A stretch of 64,000 nt of DNA, taken from Halogranum gelatinilyticum. GTDB taxonomy: Archaea; Halobacteriota; Halobacteria; Halobacteriales; Haloferacaceae. Both the position numbers and the translations under genes were made by a program. Positions within the stretch are counted from its first letter, which is position 1; every line of letters starts with the position of its first letter. The stretch covers positions 47,340-111,339 of the forward strand of contig NZ_FNHL01000007.1 in assembly GCF_900103715.1 (NCBI RefSeq). Reading direction: 5' to 3'. Below the pieces are notes generated by a model. The model was given only the letters and a program-made list of their open reading frames with translations. It was not told where the DNA came from and made no database searches. Positions 14,732 to 24,291 of this stretch are shown here, one piece after another.

Positions 14732-17578
14732 ATGACGGGCACACACTCCGGGCAGGAGGAAGACGGCGAGACGGATCGACGGACGTTGTTGAAGGGAATC
14801 GCACTGGGGAGCCTCGGCACCGCGGGCATCTTCGGCGGTCTGGGAGCCGCCGACGGTACGGTGGGCGGCGCGGTCGACGACGTCGCAGGGGGTCTCCTCG
14901 GCGACGACAGTCACGACGGCCACGACAGCCACCACGTGCTGGCTCTCGTTCCGCGCGACGCCGTGACCCACACCGCGAGCGGTGGGCAGTGGGCCGACGC
15001 GACGACGTGGGGAGACGAGACACCGACCGACGGCGCGCGGGTCCACGTGCCCGCGGAGACGACGCTCACACTCACGTCGACGACGGCGCGGCTGCAGACC
15101 CTCCGCGTCGACGGGACGCTCCGCGTCGACCCCGAGACGGCGGCGCGCCTCCTCGTCGAAACGCTCGTCGTCACCGGCAGCGGCCGACTCGAACTCGGGA
15201 GTGAGGAGACTCCGGCACAGGACACCGTCGTCACGTTCCTCGACTCGGGAGCCATCGACGAGTCCGACGACCCCGAACGCATCGGCCGGGGCCTGCTCAC
15301 CCTGCCGGGTGCGACGGTCCGGGTCCGGGGCGTCGAGAAGACATCCTTCCTCGAACTGGCGAGCGCGCCGACGAGCGGTGACGACGAACTGCGCCTCGCG
15401 GCCGAACCGACCGGTTGGACCGCCGGCGACACGGTCGTCCTCCCGGGACTCTCACCCGACCGCGACGAGGACGAGGAGCGCGAGGTCGTCGCCGTCGACG
15501 GCACGAGCGTCCGCCTCGACGAACCACTGGAGTACGACCACATCCCACCCAAGTCCAGTCTCCCGAGCTACGTCGTCAGCCTCTCGCGAACCGTCCGCTT
15601 GGCGTCCGAGAACGACCGGACGAAACGGCGCGGCCACGTGATGTTCATGAGTCGCGACGTCGACGTCGTCGGTGCGGAGTTCTCGGACCTCGGCCGGACC
15701 GACAAGTCCCGCCCCGTCACCGACCCGGCCAACGGCGTTCCCCCGAAAGACGCCGAGTCGAACCCCCAAGCCCGCTACGCCTGTCACTTTCATCGAACTG
15801 GCCCGACCGTCGGCGACCCCCGCGTCGTCCGCGACTGTGTCGTCCGGGGCAGCCCCGGCTGGGGCTACGTCAACCACGACAGCCACGTCCGGTTCGAGGA
15901 CAACGTCTCCTACCAGGTGTTCGGTGCGGGCTTCGTCGCCGAGATCGGGACCGAAGCAGGGACGTTCAAACGGAACTTCGCGCTCCGGTCGCACGGTTCG
16001 GGTAGCGTCCCGGACGGTCGACAGTTCCGCGAAGGGGACGAAGGAGCCATCGACGACTTCGGCCATGGCGGCTACGGCTTCTGGTTTCAGGGCCCCGGCG
16101 TCGCCGTCGAGGGGAACGTCGCCGCCGGCCACCGTCACCACGGCTTCGTCTACTGGACCCGCGCCAAGCCGGACCGGGAGGTCCCCCCGGGCGAACTCGG
16201 TGGCGTCACCGGCGAGTTAGCCAACTTCCCCGTCGAGCGCATCGAGAACCAGCCCGACCTCGTCGACTCAGACGAGGTCGACGACGGCATGGTCCCGTCG
16301 AGTCTGGTGAAGTTCCGGTCGTTCCGCGACAACACCGTCTTCGCCTCCGGCGGCGGGCTCGACATCTCGCGGCACCGCTTCGGCGCACACCACGACCGAC
16401 TGGACGAGTACAGCGTCGTCGACGGATTTCTCGCATTTAACATCGGCCGCCACTACAGCCAGTGGGACCATCTCAGAGTTCCCAACAGCCGCGGTGCGCA
16501 GGGTGGCTACAACGGGGTCTCGGTCCGGTACAGCGCGAACGTCCGGATTCGAGACGCCCACCTCGTCGCGGGCGACGGCGCGGGTCGCGGGGTCGGAATA
16601 AATCGAAATCACGCGCCGAGCAACGTCCGCGTGGAGGACTCGACGGTCGAGGGCTTCACGGTCGGCGTCCGGGCCGCACCACGAGGCGAGAGCCCCGTCA
16701 CGGGCGTCCTCGACAACGAGGTCGACGTGCAGGTAATCGGAGGGACGACCGACCGGCGGTGGACGCCCGCCCAACAGGTCGACGTCGAGGCCGAGTTCGG
16801 CGAGGGGGGCCGGACAAACCTCTATCTCTCGGCCGAGTTCGACGACGACCTCTACGGCCTGTTCTCGCCGGAGGGTGGCGTCACGCTGAACGGCGAGGGG
16901 GTCTACTTCGCCGAACAGGCGGCCGACTACGTCCCGTTCCCCACCCGCGCCGACCTCGACGCCACGGAGAAAGATTCGCTGTCGGCACTCACCGACGTCG
17001 CCCCGCGGAAACTGGTCGGGAAGTCGAACGCAGAGCTGTACGAGGAGTACGGCCTCGCCGTCGAGGGGTCCGTCCTCCCGGAGAGTGCCGGTACGGACGC
17101 GGCCGTCGAAGGCGGCTACGTCGCGGGCGCGGCCGACGGCAGCCGACGAACCGAGTGGCCGGGCAGCGACACCGGGTCAGCGTTGCTCGCGCAGGCTCGC
17201 TCCACCGAGGGGTCGCTCTCGGAGGTCGGCCGGTTGCGACAGGGCGAGCGGCTGACCGTCTACGGCGAGGACACTGTCCAGACGCTACCCGGGAAGTACG
17301 CTGGTCTCGCGTACGTCAGACCCGAGGAAGAAGACGCCGACGCCGAGCGTCCCACGGCACTCCAGCTCTCCGTGACCGCGCCGGCAACGGTCTACGTCGC
17401 CTACGACGCCGAGACGCGGCCGGACTGGCTCTCGTCGTGGCGCGACACCGGCGACACGGTCGGGACGACCGACGGGAAGCGTCGGGTCTACGCCCGCGAA
17501 GTCGACGCCGGAACCGTCCGACTCGGCGGCTGTCCGGACACCCACCGGATGTACACGCCGTTCGTCGAAGGGCGGTAG
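14732..17578 (+). CDS. Tat-exported G8-domain, beta-helix protein
   Basis: 948 residues. Twin-arginine signal (DRRTLLKGIALGSLG) at about residues 16-35, no lipobox. A G8 domain follows (about 70-200), shown by GGQWADATTWGDETPTDGA and the repeated short beta strands after it; G8 domains occur in cell-surface hyaluronidase/KIAA1199-like and polyductin proteins and are linked to carbohydrate binding. A long right-handed beta-helix region follows (about 280-650) with repeated R/N-V-R-(I/V)-D and GVxIxxN-like rungs and conserved His/Asp (GYVNHDSHVRFEDN). The tail is a mixed beta domain. Probably an extracellular polysaccharide-active protein; catalytic activity not provable here. Confidence 0.85.
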   Translation: MTGTHSGQEEDGETDRRTLLKGIALGSLGTAGIFGGLGAADGTVGGAVDDVAGGLLGDDSHDGHDSHHVLALVPRDAVTHTASGGQWADATTWGDETPTDGARVHVPAETTLTLTSTTARLQTLRVDGTLRVDPETAARLLVETLVVTGSGRLELGSEETPAQDTVVTFLDSGAIDESDDPERIGRGLLTLPGATVRVRGVEKTSFLELASAPTSGDDELRLAAEPTGWTAGDTVVLPGLSPDRDEDEEREVVAVDGTSVRLDEPLEYDHIPPKSSLPSYVVSLSRTVRLASENDRTKRRGHVMFMSRDVDVVGAEFSDLGRTDKSRPVTDPANGVPPKDAESNPQARYACHFHRTGPTVGDPRVVRDCVVRGSPGWGYVNHDSHVRFEDNVSYQVFGAGFVAEIGTEAGTFKRNFALRSHGSGSVPDGRQFREGDEGAIDDFGHGGYGFWFQGPGVAVEGNVAAGHRHHGFVYWTRAKPDREVPPGELGGVTGELANFPVERIENQPDLVDSDEVDDGMVPSSLVKFRSFRDNTVFASGGGLDISRHRFGAHHDRLDEYSVVDGFLAFNIGRHYSQWDHLRVPNSRGAQGGYNGVSVRYSANVRIRDAHLVAGDGAGRGVGINRNHAPSNVRVEDSTVEGFTVGVRAAPRGESPVTGVLDNEVDVQVIGGTTDRRWTPAQQVDVEAEFGEGGRTNLYLSAEFDDDLYGLFSPEGGVTLNGEGVYFAEQAADYVPFPTRADLDATEKDSLSALTDVAPRKLVGKSNAELYEEYGLAVEGSVLPESAGTDAAVEGGYVAGAADGSRRTEWPGSDTGSALLAQARSTEGSLSEVGRLRQGERLTVYGEDTVQTLPGKYAGLAYVRPEEEDADAERPTALQLSVTAPATVYVAYDAETRPDWLSSWRDTGDTVGTTDGKRRVYAREVDAGTVRLGGCPDTHRMYTPFVEGR

Positions 17579-17719
17579 TCACGGCGGCGAGACGGGCGAC
17601 ATTCGGACCGGCAGACAGCGAGCCGTGTCTGACGCGTGCCTGACAGAGATTTATACGACTCCTCCGTCAACGGTTGGCCATGTTACACGGATTACGCACG
17701 ACGGAACGGGGGAAAACGC

Positions 17720-18073
17720 GTGATTCGGTCGGCGACGGCGTCCGGGGGGCGGAGCGTGGCCACCGTGGGTGAGCAGTCGGTCCATATCGAACTCCTCGTC
17801 GCCGACGGCGACGAGGAGCGGCCGGACGTCGAGTCCGGGTCGCGCGTCGACGTCTCGGTTGCCGGCGAGATGTATCCGACCGCACGGCTGGCCGACGGCC
17901 GGTATATCGCGTGGTGGTTCGACACGTCGGCCCCGGACCCGACCGACCAGGCCGCGACCGAGTGGGTCGCCGCCCCGACGCGCTATCTCGCCGCGGCGAC
18001 GCTCCGCGAGCTCTGGGAGGACCCGTCGCTCTTTGACACGCTCACCCAGGGGTCGACACCGGCGTCGCCCTGA
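17720..18073 (+). CDS. Soluble acidic protein of unknown function
   Basis: About 117 residues from the GTG at 17720; GTG 17756 or an upstream non-ATG start near 17636 are possible because no ATG fits. Strand-rich: VHIELLVADGDE, SRVDVSVAGEMYPTARL, YIAWWFD, then a C-terminal helix YLAAATLRELWEDPSLFDTL. Convergent with the DUF4112 gene, four bases apart. No family recognised. Confidence 0.5.
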   Translation: MIRSATASGGRSVATVGEQSVHIELLVADGDEERPDVESGSRVDVSVAGEMYPTARLADGRYIAWWFDTSAPDPTDQAATEWVAAPTRYLAAATLRELWEDPSLFDTLTQGSTPASP

Positions 18074-18077
18074 CCGC

Positions 18078-18596
18078 TCACTCCGACGCGTCCTCGACGT
18101 CGATGACGACCGGCTCCGACGCCTCGGAGCCGCCGGTCTCGTCGTTCGTGGTATCACTGAGATCGTCGAGCGCGTCGAGGTCGTCGAGGTCGACGGCACC
18201 GTCGGTCAGGTCGGCGAGCGCGAGTCCGAGGTTGCGCTTGTTGACCTTCCAGACGGCGTCGAAGAGACCGCCGACGAGCGGAATCGAGCCGACGGCGGCG
18301 TCGACGCCGACGTTCGCCAGCATTCGCAGGAGCGTCGTGTAGGACACGCCGAGCCGCGCGGATTCGAGGACGACGTACAGCGAGACGCCCGCCGAGAGCA
18401 CGTCGCCGACGACCGGGAGCGTGCCGAGGACGGGGTCGACACCGAAGCGGAAGTTCGTCCCGGGGACACGCACGAGCTCGTCGAGCACGTAGGCGACCCG
18501 GCGGAGCCGTTCGATGGTGGCCGCGTCGACCGTGTCGGGGAGTTCGGCGGCGAGGTCGGGACCGAGCGCGTCACGGACGTCGTCTGGGCTGCTCAT
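18078..18596 (-). CDS. DUF4112-type membrane protein
   Basis: 172 residues. The central block with LRRVAYVLDELVRVPGTNFRFGVDPVLGTLPVVGDVL and SIPLVGGLFDAVWKVNKRNL is the DUF4112 signature (two amphipathic/membrane hairpins). An acidic tail (EASEPVVIDVEDASE) ends the protein. Its start overlaps the end of the upstream gene at 18571-18948 by 26 bases, implying one transcript. Function of the family is unknown. Confidence 0.8.
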   Translation of the reverse strand: MSSPDDVRDALGPDLAAELPDTVDAATIERLRRVAYVLDELVRVPGTNFRFGVDPVLGTLPVVGDVLSAGVSLYVVLESARLGVSYTTLLRMLANVGVDAAVGSIPLVGGLFDAVWKVNKRNLGLALADLTDGAVDLDDLDALDDLSDTTNDETGGSEASEPVVIDVEDASE

Positions 18597-18948
18597 GCTC
18601 TGCCGTTGGCCGCCGAGAAGAATAAGCGCGGTGGCGGTCGAGTGACAGCGACTGGTGGTCGAGTGACAACGGCTGGCGGTCGCGCGGCCGTCTGCGCGCG
18701 GCTCGCACCCACCAGGTCCGGGCACTGACGACCCGCCGTCGCGTCCGCGGCTCGGTGTCCAGTCGGGCGAGCAGCGTCCGGCCGAGGAGGAAGGACAGAG
18801 AGAGGTTGAACAGCACGATGGCGACGGGACTCGGCGAGGCAAGGGCGACGAAGACACCGGTGAGCAAGAGCCGGACGGTGAAGGCGAATCCGGCGAGCGT
18901 CGCGCCAGCCGCGAGCAGCGTGCGCGTCCAGCCGTAGTCACGTCGCAT
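18571..18948 (-). CDS. Membrane protein, probably cotranscribed with the DUF4112 gene
   Basis: 125 residues from the ATG at 18948; an in-frame ATG at 19098 would add 50 residues with less convincing composition. Two membrane spans (LLAAGATLAGFAFTVRLLLTGVFVALA and VAIVLFNLSLSFLLGRTLLA) and a basic, low-complexity C-terminus with a repeated DH-QSLSLD segment. The basic tail is unusual for a haloarchaeal protein and could indicate that the last ~30 residues are weakly selected. Confidence 0.5.
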   Translation of the reverse strand: MRRDYGWTRTLLAAGATLAGFAFTVRLLLTGVFVALASPSPVAIVLFNLSLSFLLGRTLLARLDTEPRTRRRVVSARTWWVRAARRRPRDRQPLSLDHQSLSLDRHRAYSSRRPTAEHEQPRRRP

Positions 18949-19192
18949 ATCGCCAGCGACGTAGTGTACGGGTGAGCGAGCCCTGAGGAGGTTTCTGAGT
19001 CCCCAGGACGCGCGTTGCGGCAGCCGCAGATACGTGTAGTGCCACGGCTCGAAGCACTGCGAGAGTGACGCCGAGTCACGGCGGCCGTGCGGCGACATAT
19101 CACACCTTGGTCGCGAACCGGCTTGAAAATCAGTCAGACGCGCGTCTGCCGCACTGTGGGGACCGTCGACGGCTGTGGGAGACAGCCGAGAC

Positions 19193-19876
19193 TTACTCTA
19201 AGAGGACCGAAAAGCCCCAGCGGGCCTGTTCCTCCTCGTCCGACTCGCCGCGCATCACGTTGTAGGTCGCCTCGAAGCGGTGCTCGCCGACCGGGAGACA
19301 GCCGTCGCCGTTCGGCGCGCCGTAGACGTCGACGAGCTGCGAGGTGGATTCGCCGGGTTCGAGCGTCACGATGCGGTATTCGCGGGTGATCGCGATGGGC
19401 TCGGTCAGCCGCCAGCAGTCGGGTTCCGCGGGGTAGTCGCCCCCGGCGGGGAGGAGCGTGAGCTGGCCGCTGTCGCTCGTTACGTAGCTGAAGACGACGT
19501 CGCGGCCCTCGCCGACCTGCACGGTCTCGTCGCCGTCGTTGGTGACGGTGACGCGGAGCTGCGGCGGATGCTCGGCGGTCGCAACGTCCTCGGTCACCTC
19601 GACGCTCGGCGTCACCGGGAGGTCGGGGGCGTCGTCGCTGCCGACGAGCGTCAGGCCCGGCCCGCCGGTACCCTCGGGGCGGGTGCCGCCGGCGTCGCCG
19701 GAGCCGTCGCCGTCGTCGCCCGGCAGGCCGCCGTCGGTGGCTGTGTCGGTCGGTTCGTCGGTCGGCTGGTCGGTCGTCGGGTCGTCCGTTGGCGCGCCGC
19801 CAGCAGTGCAGCCAGCGACGAGTGCAACGGTTGCGAGGCTACCCACCCGGAGGAACGTGCGTCGTGTCGGGGACAT
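19193..19876 (-). CDS. Tat lipoprotein, beta-sandwich type
   Basis: 227 residues. Twin-arginine signal with lipobox: TRRTFLRVGSLATVALVAGC, lipid-anchored Cys near residue 22. A TPDDxTDxPT spacer (disordered, Thr/Asp/Gly-rich to about 75) leads to a single beta-sandwich-like domain with QLRVTVTNDGDETVQVGEG and RFEATYNVM. The domain resembles BsuPI/intracellular proteinase-inhibitor-like or adhesion folds seen on haloarchaeal surface lipoproteins; function is not established. Confidence 0.75.
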   Translation of the reverse strand: MSPTRRTFLRVGSLATVALVAGCTAGGAPTDDPTTDQPTDEPTDTATDGGLPGDDGDGSGDAGGTRPEGTGGPGLTLVGSDDAPDLPVTPSVEVTEDVATAEHPPQLRVTVTNDGDETVQVGEGRDVVFSYVTSDSGQLTLLPAGGDYPAEPDCWRLTEPIAITREYRIVTLEPGESTSQLVDVYGAPNGDGCLPVGEHRFEATYNVMRGESDEEEQARWGFSVLLE

Positions 19877-19949
19877 ACCAGTAAGAAGGGGAGTTCAGAC
19901 GTTAACCGTAGCGTAGAGTGAAAGAACGTTTTGTCCCTCCGTGTGACGG

Positions 19950-21281
19950 TCACGCATCCCGGAGTGCCTGCGCGACCGCCTCGGCCGCTGGCGGGATCGC
20001 CCGCGCCACGAAAGCGACTTCGAGGTAGGACGAAATCCAGTAGTCGACCGCCGAGACCGAGACCGTCCCGTCGAGGTCGGCGAGGCGGTCGTCGGCGTAG
20101 TGCAGCTCGCGGGCGAGACGGACGGCCGAGTGTCGGACGAGATGGCTGTCGACACCGAGTGCGGCACGGAGCGCGTCGACGGCCTCGGCACGGTACTGCC
20201 GTACGTCGGCGACGCGCTCGACCGTGAACCGCTCGCCCTCGTCGAGCCGGGAGACGAGCGAGTCGAGTGCCCGGTGGGACGTGAGCTGTCGGTGAGCGAC
20301 CAGCAGATCCGAGGCGAGCGTGTCGACCGACGAGTCGTCGGCAAAGCGGGGATACGCGACCCGGTCGACGAGCGCGTGCAGCGTGTCTCCCGCGGCCGTG
20401 CCCTCGACGTCGCCGTCGACGAGCGAGGACGGCTCGACCGACTCGTTCGGGTCGAAGTCCGCTCCGAACCGGTCGCGTCGGCGCGCACGGACCTCGGCGA
20501 CGAGCGTCGCCACCGCCGAGTCGAACGTCTCGCGCAGCGACGGCTGGTCACCGCTCCCGGCGGTATATTGGTCGAACAGGTGGGCGGCGTCGCCGACGCT
20601 GGCCCGCGCGCGTTCGAGCCGTTCGGCGAGTTCGCCAACGCCGAGGGCAGTTCCTGAATCGAGCCGTCGCGTCGGGTCCTCGAGCGTGTTGACGGCGTGT
20701 CGGACCTCGTTTTCGAGCGCCGCGTGGACGACGACGGCCCGCGTCGGGTCGGTGCCGACGTACTCCCACCGGTCTCGGAACTCGTCGAGAGCGGGGCGAA
20801 GCTCGTCGGCCTGCTGGCGGACGTCGTCGCGAGTCAGGCCGTCGTCGATGGCCGCCCACGCGGCAGCGACGTACTGGGCCTCGCCGCGAGCGTACTGCAG
20901 GTCACTCAGCCGTTCGTACGGCGAGTCCGCCTCGGCCGTTCTGGCGAGATACTCGGTCGCCGACTCGCGGGCGTGGCCGAGTCGCTCGCGCATCACGCCG
21001 TTCGGAATCTGCTGTCGCGTGAACTCGTCGGGGACGGCGGCGAGCAGGTCGCGCGCTCTCGCTTCCGAGTCGTCGAGATGAGCCGGCGCGATGTCGACCG
21101 GGAGGGTCCGCGGCGGGTCGGGGGCGTCCGACTCCGAGAGGTCCCGCAGGGCGTCCCCATCGAGTTCGGGCGTGTCGTCGCCGGTGAGCCCGTCGAGGGC
21201 ACTACAGCCCGCGAGTGCCGCGCTCCCGGCGGCGGCACCGAGCGCGAGCAGTCGGCGGCGGGTCGTTCGGTGGTCAGTCAT
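19950..21281 (-). CDS. Tat lipoprotein, mostly helical
   Basis: 443 residues. Signal TTRRRLLALGAAAGSAALAGC with lipobox Cys near residue 26. The mature part is a long series of helices rich in R and D/E (ARDLLAAVPDEF, YARGEAQYVAAAWAAID, AVVVHAALENEVRHAVNTLE), without cysteines or enzyme motifs. The start overlaps the stop of the upstream lipoprotein gene by four bases (21278-21281), so both are made from one transcript. No family recognised. Confidence 0.7.
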   Translation of the reverse strand: MTDHRTTRRRLLALGAAAGSAALAGCSALDGLTGDDTPELDGDALRDLSESDAPDPPRTLPVDIAPAHLDDSEARARDLLAAVPDEFTRQQIPNGVMRERLGHARESATEYLARTAEADSPYERLSDLQYARGEAQYVAAAWAAIDDGLTRDDVRQQADELRPALDEFRDRWEYVGTDPTRAVVVHAALENEVRHAVNTLEDPTRRLDSGTALGVGELAERLERARASVGDAAHLFDQYTAGSGDQPSLRETFDSAVATLVAEVRARRRDRFGADFDPNESVEPSSLVDGDVEGTAAGDTLHALVDRVAYPRFADDSSVDTLASDLLVAHRQLTSHRALDSLVSRLDEGERFTVERVADVRQYRAEAVDALRAALGVDSHLVRHSAVRLARELHYADDRLADLDGTVSVSAVDYWISSYLEVAFVARAIPPAAEAVAQALRDA

Positions 21282-21898
21282 CGGTCGCCCTCCGGCGGGC
21301 GACAGCCGCTCCCGCTGGTCCCCGAACTGAACCGAGAGACGTCCTCGGGGTCGAGCGCGGCCGGGATACGGACGAGCGTCGCGACGACGTCGTACGTGTC
21401 CGTCTCGCAGGCGACGTCGGCCGGAAGCAGCCGACGGCCGTACTGCGTCTCGACGCGGTCGGTGTCCCAGCGGACGTAACAGAGGTCCAGCGCGAAGCAC
21501 TCGCGAATCCGACGCTGTTCGAGGTAGACCGTCTCGCTGTCGAAGTCGGTCTCGGCGAGGAGCCGTCGCGCCGCGGCGACGGACTCGTCGTCGACCCCGT
21601 CGCCGAAGGTCAGCCCGTCGGCCGTCTCGCGGCTGGCGACGAAGGGGTGACTGCGGAACTGAAACGAGTCGTCCTCGTCGTCGGTCGGTGTCTCGTCGTC
21701 GGGATGGCGGACGGCCGCGGCGTCCGCCGTGCTCCGCAGCTGGACGTGTGCGGGGTCGGTTTCGGCGTCGTCGGGGACGGGCCGCTCGCTGGCCGTGGCG
21801 GTACGCGAACTGGAGTTCGACCCGGAACAGCCGGCGAGACCGACGAGGAGGGCGGCCGCAGCTCCGTGGAGGGCGTGGCGGCGTGTGCAGGGACGCAT
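21278..21898 (-). CDS. Tat lipoprotein of unknown function
   Basis: 206 residues. Signal CTRRHALHGAAAALLVGLAGC with the lipobox Cys near residue 24, followed by an Asp/Thr-rich spacer and a compact domain that carries an RECFALDLCYVRWD segment, two Cys that may form a disulfide outside the cell. Translationally coupled to the lipoprotein gene that follows. Together they likely form a two-component extracellular complex; no enzyme motif visible. Confidence 0.65.
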   Translation of the reverse strand: MRPCTRRHALHGAAAALLVGLAGCSGSNSSSRTATASERPVPDDAETDPAHVQLRSTADAAAVRHPDDETPTDDEDDSFQFRSHPFVASRETADGLTFGDGVDDESVAAARRLLAETDFDSETVYLEQRRIRECFALDLCYVRWDTDRVETQYGRRLLPADVACETDTYDVVATLVRIPAALDPEDVSRFSSGTSGSGCRPPEGDR

Positions 21899-21979
21899 CT
21901 CTCCGACCTTGACCTGTCTGATACAAAACGCCTCGGGTCGGCCACGAAGAGTTATCCGCGCGCCGTCGGATGTGGAGGC

Positions 21980-22618
21980 ATGGAATCCGAGTTCGACTGG
22001 CTCACCCTCGACGAGGGCGAGGAGGTCCTCTGGGCCGACACGCCCCACCAGTACAGTCTCGTCCCCGCGCTCGTGGTCGGTATCCCGCTCTCGCTGTTTC
22101 TCGTCGGGGTCCCCATCGTCGTCTCGGCGTATCTGACCTACAAGAACACGAACTACGTCGTCACCTCCGCGGCACTCTACAAGAAGACGGGCGTGCTCTC
22201 CCGAAGCGTCCAGCGCATCGAGTTCGACAAGGTCCAAGACACCTCCTACAGCCAGAGCTTCTTCGGGGGGCAGTTCGGCTACGGCACCGTCGACATCAGC
22301 ACCGCCGGTGGCGCGGGCGTCGAGTTGAGCTTCCAGAGCGTCAGCGACCCCCAGGAGCTCCAGACGCTCATCAACGGTCGCATCCGGACGCGTGAAGCTC
22401 CCGCGGACGACAAGGCGACCGTCCTCGACGACATCCTCGGCGAACTGCGGGCGATCCGGCAGGCCGTCGAGGGCGAGGAGTCGACCACGCCACCGGCGGA
22501 CGCGACGGCGACGGCGGCCACCGAGACCGACGAGGCGATGTTCGAGCACGGCGAGCCGGTCTCGGTCGACGAGTCCGAAGCGGCGGACGGGCCAGCCGGT
22601 GACGACGACGGCCGATGA
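21980..22618 (+). CDS. PH-domain (bPH2/YdbS-like) membrane protein
   Basis: 212 residues. N-terminal acidic segment, a two-span hairpin (LVPALVVGIPLSLFLVGVPIVVSAYL), then the bacterial PH2 signature: TNYVVTSAALYKKTGVLSRSVQRIEFDKVQDTSYSQS followed by GYGTVDISTAGGAGVELSF. The tail is disordered and acidic. It overlaps by four bases with the following paralogue. Family members are membrane-anchored and uncharacterised in archaea; a role in membrane stress or envelope maintenance is inference. Confidence 0.85.
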   Translation: MESEFDWLTLDEGEEVLWADTPHQYSLVPALVVGIPLSLFLVGVPIVVSAYLTYKNTNYVVTSAALYKKTGVLSRSVQRIEFDKVQDTSYSQSFFGGQFGYGTVDISTAGGAGVELSFQSVSDPQELQTLINGRIRTREAPADDKATVLDDILGELRAIRQAVEGEESTTPPADATATAATETDEAMFEHGEPVSVDESEAADGPAGDDDGR

Positions 22619-23202
22619 GCACGAGCCTCGCTGCCGACGTCGACCTTTCGGCCGTCGACGAGTGGATGGCGCGCGGGGGCGACGAGGACGTCCTCTGGAG
22701 CGGGCGGCCGCGGACGACGAGCGCGCTGCCGGCCATTGCGGTCGGGGTCGTGCTGGTCGTCGCGGGCGTCGTCGGGGGAGCCACGCAGACACAGCTCGCG
22801 GTCGCGCTCGTGCTCGCGACCCTCGTCCCCATCGGCCTCCTCGTCGCCGTCTGGGGCTACCTCGGGGTCGTCAGGACGCGCTACGTCGTCACCGACCGCG
22901 CGCTCTACCGCAGAACGGGCGTCCTCTCGCGGCGCGTCCAGCGCGTCTCGCTCGGCCGCGTCCAGAACAGCGCGTTCACGCAGGGCGTCCTGGGCACTGT
23001 GTTCGACTACGGGACCGTCTCGGTCGAGGCCGCCGGTGGCGGAGCCATCGCGTTCGCCGACATCGACGACCCGCGGGAGGTGCGCGCGCTGGTGGAGAAG
23101 CAGGTCGGCGGCGGCGAGCTGCCGGGGACGCTCGCACAGTGGCAGGCCGTCCGCGACGAGGTGCGGGCACTTCGCGGAGCGTTCGAGCAGCGCGGGGGGT
23201 AG
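22615..23202 (+). CDS. Second PH-domain membrane protein
   Basis: 195 residues, paralogue of the preceding gene: two spans (PAIAVGVVLVVAGVVGG and ALVLATLVPIGLLVAVWGYLG), then RYVVTDRALYRRTGVLSRRVQRVSLGRVQNSAFTQ and FDYGTVSVEAAGGGAIAF, the same bPH2 motif. The tail ends with an EVRALRGAFEQRGG helix. The two genes form a translationally coupled pair and may form a hetero-oligomer. Confidence 0.85.
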   Translation: MSTSLAADVDLSAVDEWMARGGDEDVLWSGRPRTTSALPAIAVGVVLVVAGVVGGATQTQLAVALVLATLVPIGLLVAVWGYLGVVRTRYVVTDRALYRRTGVLSRRVQRVSLGRVQNSAFTQGVLGTVFDYGTVSVEAAGGGAIAFADIDDPREVRALVEKQVGGGELPGTLAQWQAVRDEVRALRGAFEQRGG

Positions 23203-23250
23203 GTCAGAGGACGCACGGCGGCAGTGCGACGGCCATACGCGAGTGTCGGG

Positions 23251-24117
23251 TCAGCCCTCGTCGACACCGCCGTCACTGTCTACGGGGTTCTCACCGTAGA
23301 CGGCGGGCACCCAGTTCTGGTGGTGAATCGGCGGCCGTTCGTAGTCGGTACTGTCACCGCTGTCAGCCTCGTCGCGCGGCGGCAGCTCGATGGGGTCGGG
23401 CGTGCGGTCCTCGTAGTCGAACTGGTCGAGGAGATGCGTGATGCAGTTCAGCCGGGCGTGTCGCTTCACGTCGGCGTGGACGACGTGCCACGGCGCGTGG
23501 TCGGTGTCGGTGTGCTCGAACATGACGTCCTTCGCCTCCGAGAACTCCTCCCAGCGCGCCCGCGCTTCGAGGTCCATCGGGCTGAGCTTCCAGCGTCGCT
23601 TGGGGTCGTCGTTGCGCCGCTGGAACCGCCGTTCTTGCTCCTCCTGGCTGATCGAGAACCAGTATTTCACGAGGACGATGCCCGAGCGGACGAGCAGCCG
23701 CTCGAACTCCGGACAGGAGACCAGAAACTCCTCGTACTCCTCGTCGGTGCAGAACCCCATCACGCGCTCGACGCCCGCGCGGTTGTACCAGCTACGGTCG
23801 AAGAAGACCATCTCGCCCGCAGTAGGCAGCTGTTCGACGTACCGTTGGAAATACCACTGGCCCTGCTCGCGCTCCGTGGGTTTGCCGAGCGCGACGACGC
23901 GGGCGACGCGGGGGTTGAGCCGTCGTGTGAGACGCTTGATGACGCCGCCCTTCCCGGCCGCGTCGCGGCCCTCGAAGACGACGCAGACCCGCAGCCCCTC
24001 CTCCTCGACCCAGTGTTGGAGTTTGACCAGCTCTTCCTGAAGCCGGTCGAGTTCCGCCTTGTACTGTTGCTTCTTCAACACTCCCTCCTCGTTGTACCGG
24101 TCGCTGTCGGCATCCAT
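23251..24117 (-). CDS. ppk2: Polyphosphate kinase 2 (PPK2)
   Basis: 288 residues from ATG 24117 (a GTG seven codons upstream is possible). Walker A EGRDAAGKGG at about residues 49-58, lid/Walker B region FFDRSWYNRAGVERVMGF, and the YWFSISQEEQ and WKLSPMD blocks place it in the class that uses polyphosphate to phosphorylate nucleoside mono- or diphosphates. Archaeal forms are found in few haloarchaea. A taag promoter-like box lies about 35 bases before. The acidic tail is a halophile extension. Confidence 0.9.
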   Translation of the reverse strand: MDADSDRYNEEGVLKKQQYKAELDRLQEELVKLQHWVEEEGLRVCVVFEGRDAAGKGGVIKRLTRRLNPRVARVVALGKPTEREQGQWYFQRYVEQLPTAGEMVFFDRSWYNRAGVERVMGFCTDEEYEEFLVSCPEFERLLVRSGIVLVKYWFSISQEEQERRFQRRNDDPKRRWKLSPMDLEARARWEEFSEAKDVMFEHTDTDHAPWHVVHADVKRHARLNCITHLLDQFDYEDRTPDPIELPPRDEADSGDSTDYERPPIHHQNWVPAVYGENPVDSDGGVDEG

Positions 24118-24291
24118 GTATAACTGCTGTGACAACACGCGGGGACGGCTTAAGCGCGGTGCTGGAGTTCATGTTCTCCGTCGCTTGGCGGTGACCATTG
24201 CCGTCGTCCCGGTGGCGACCGTTGCCGTCGTCTCGGCGGTGACGGTTGCCGTCGCCCTGTCGCTTTTGCCGGTGGCTCGGCGAGAGGGGGT

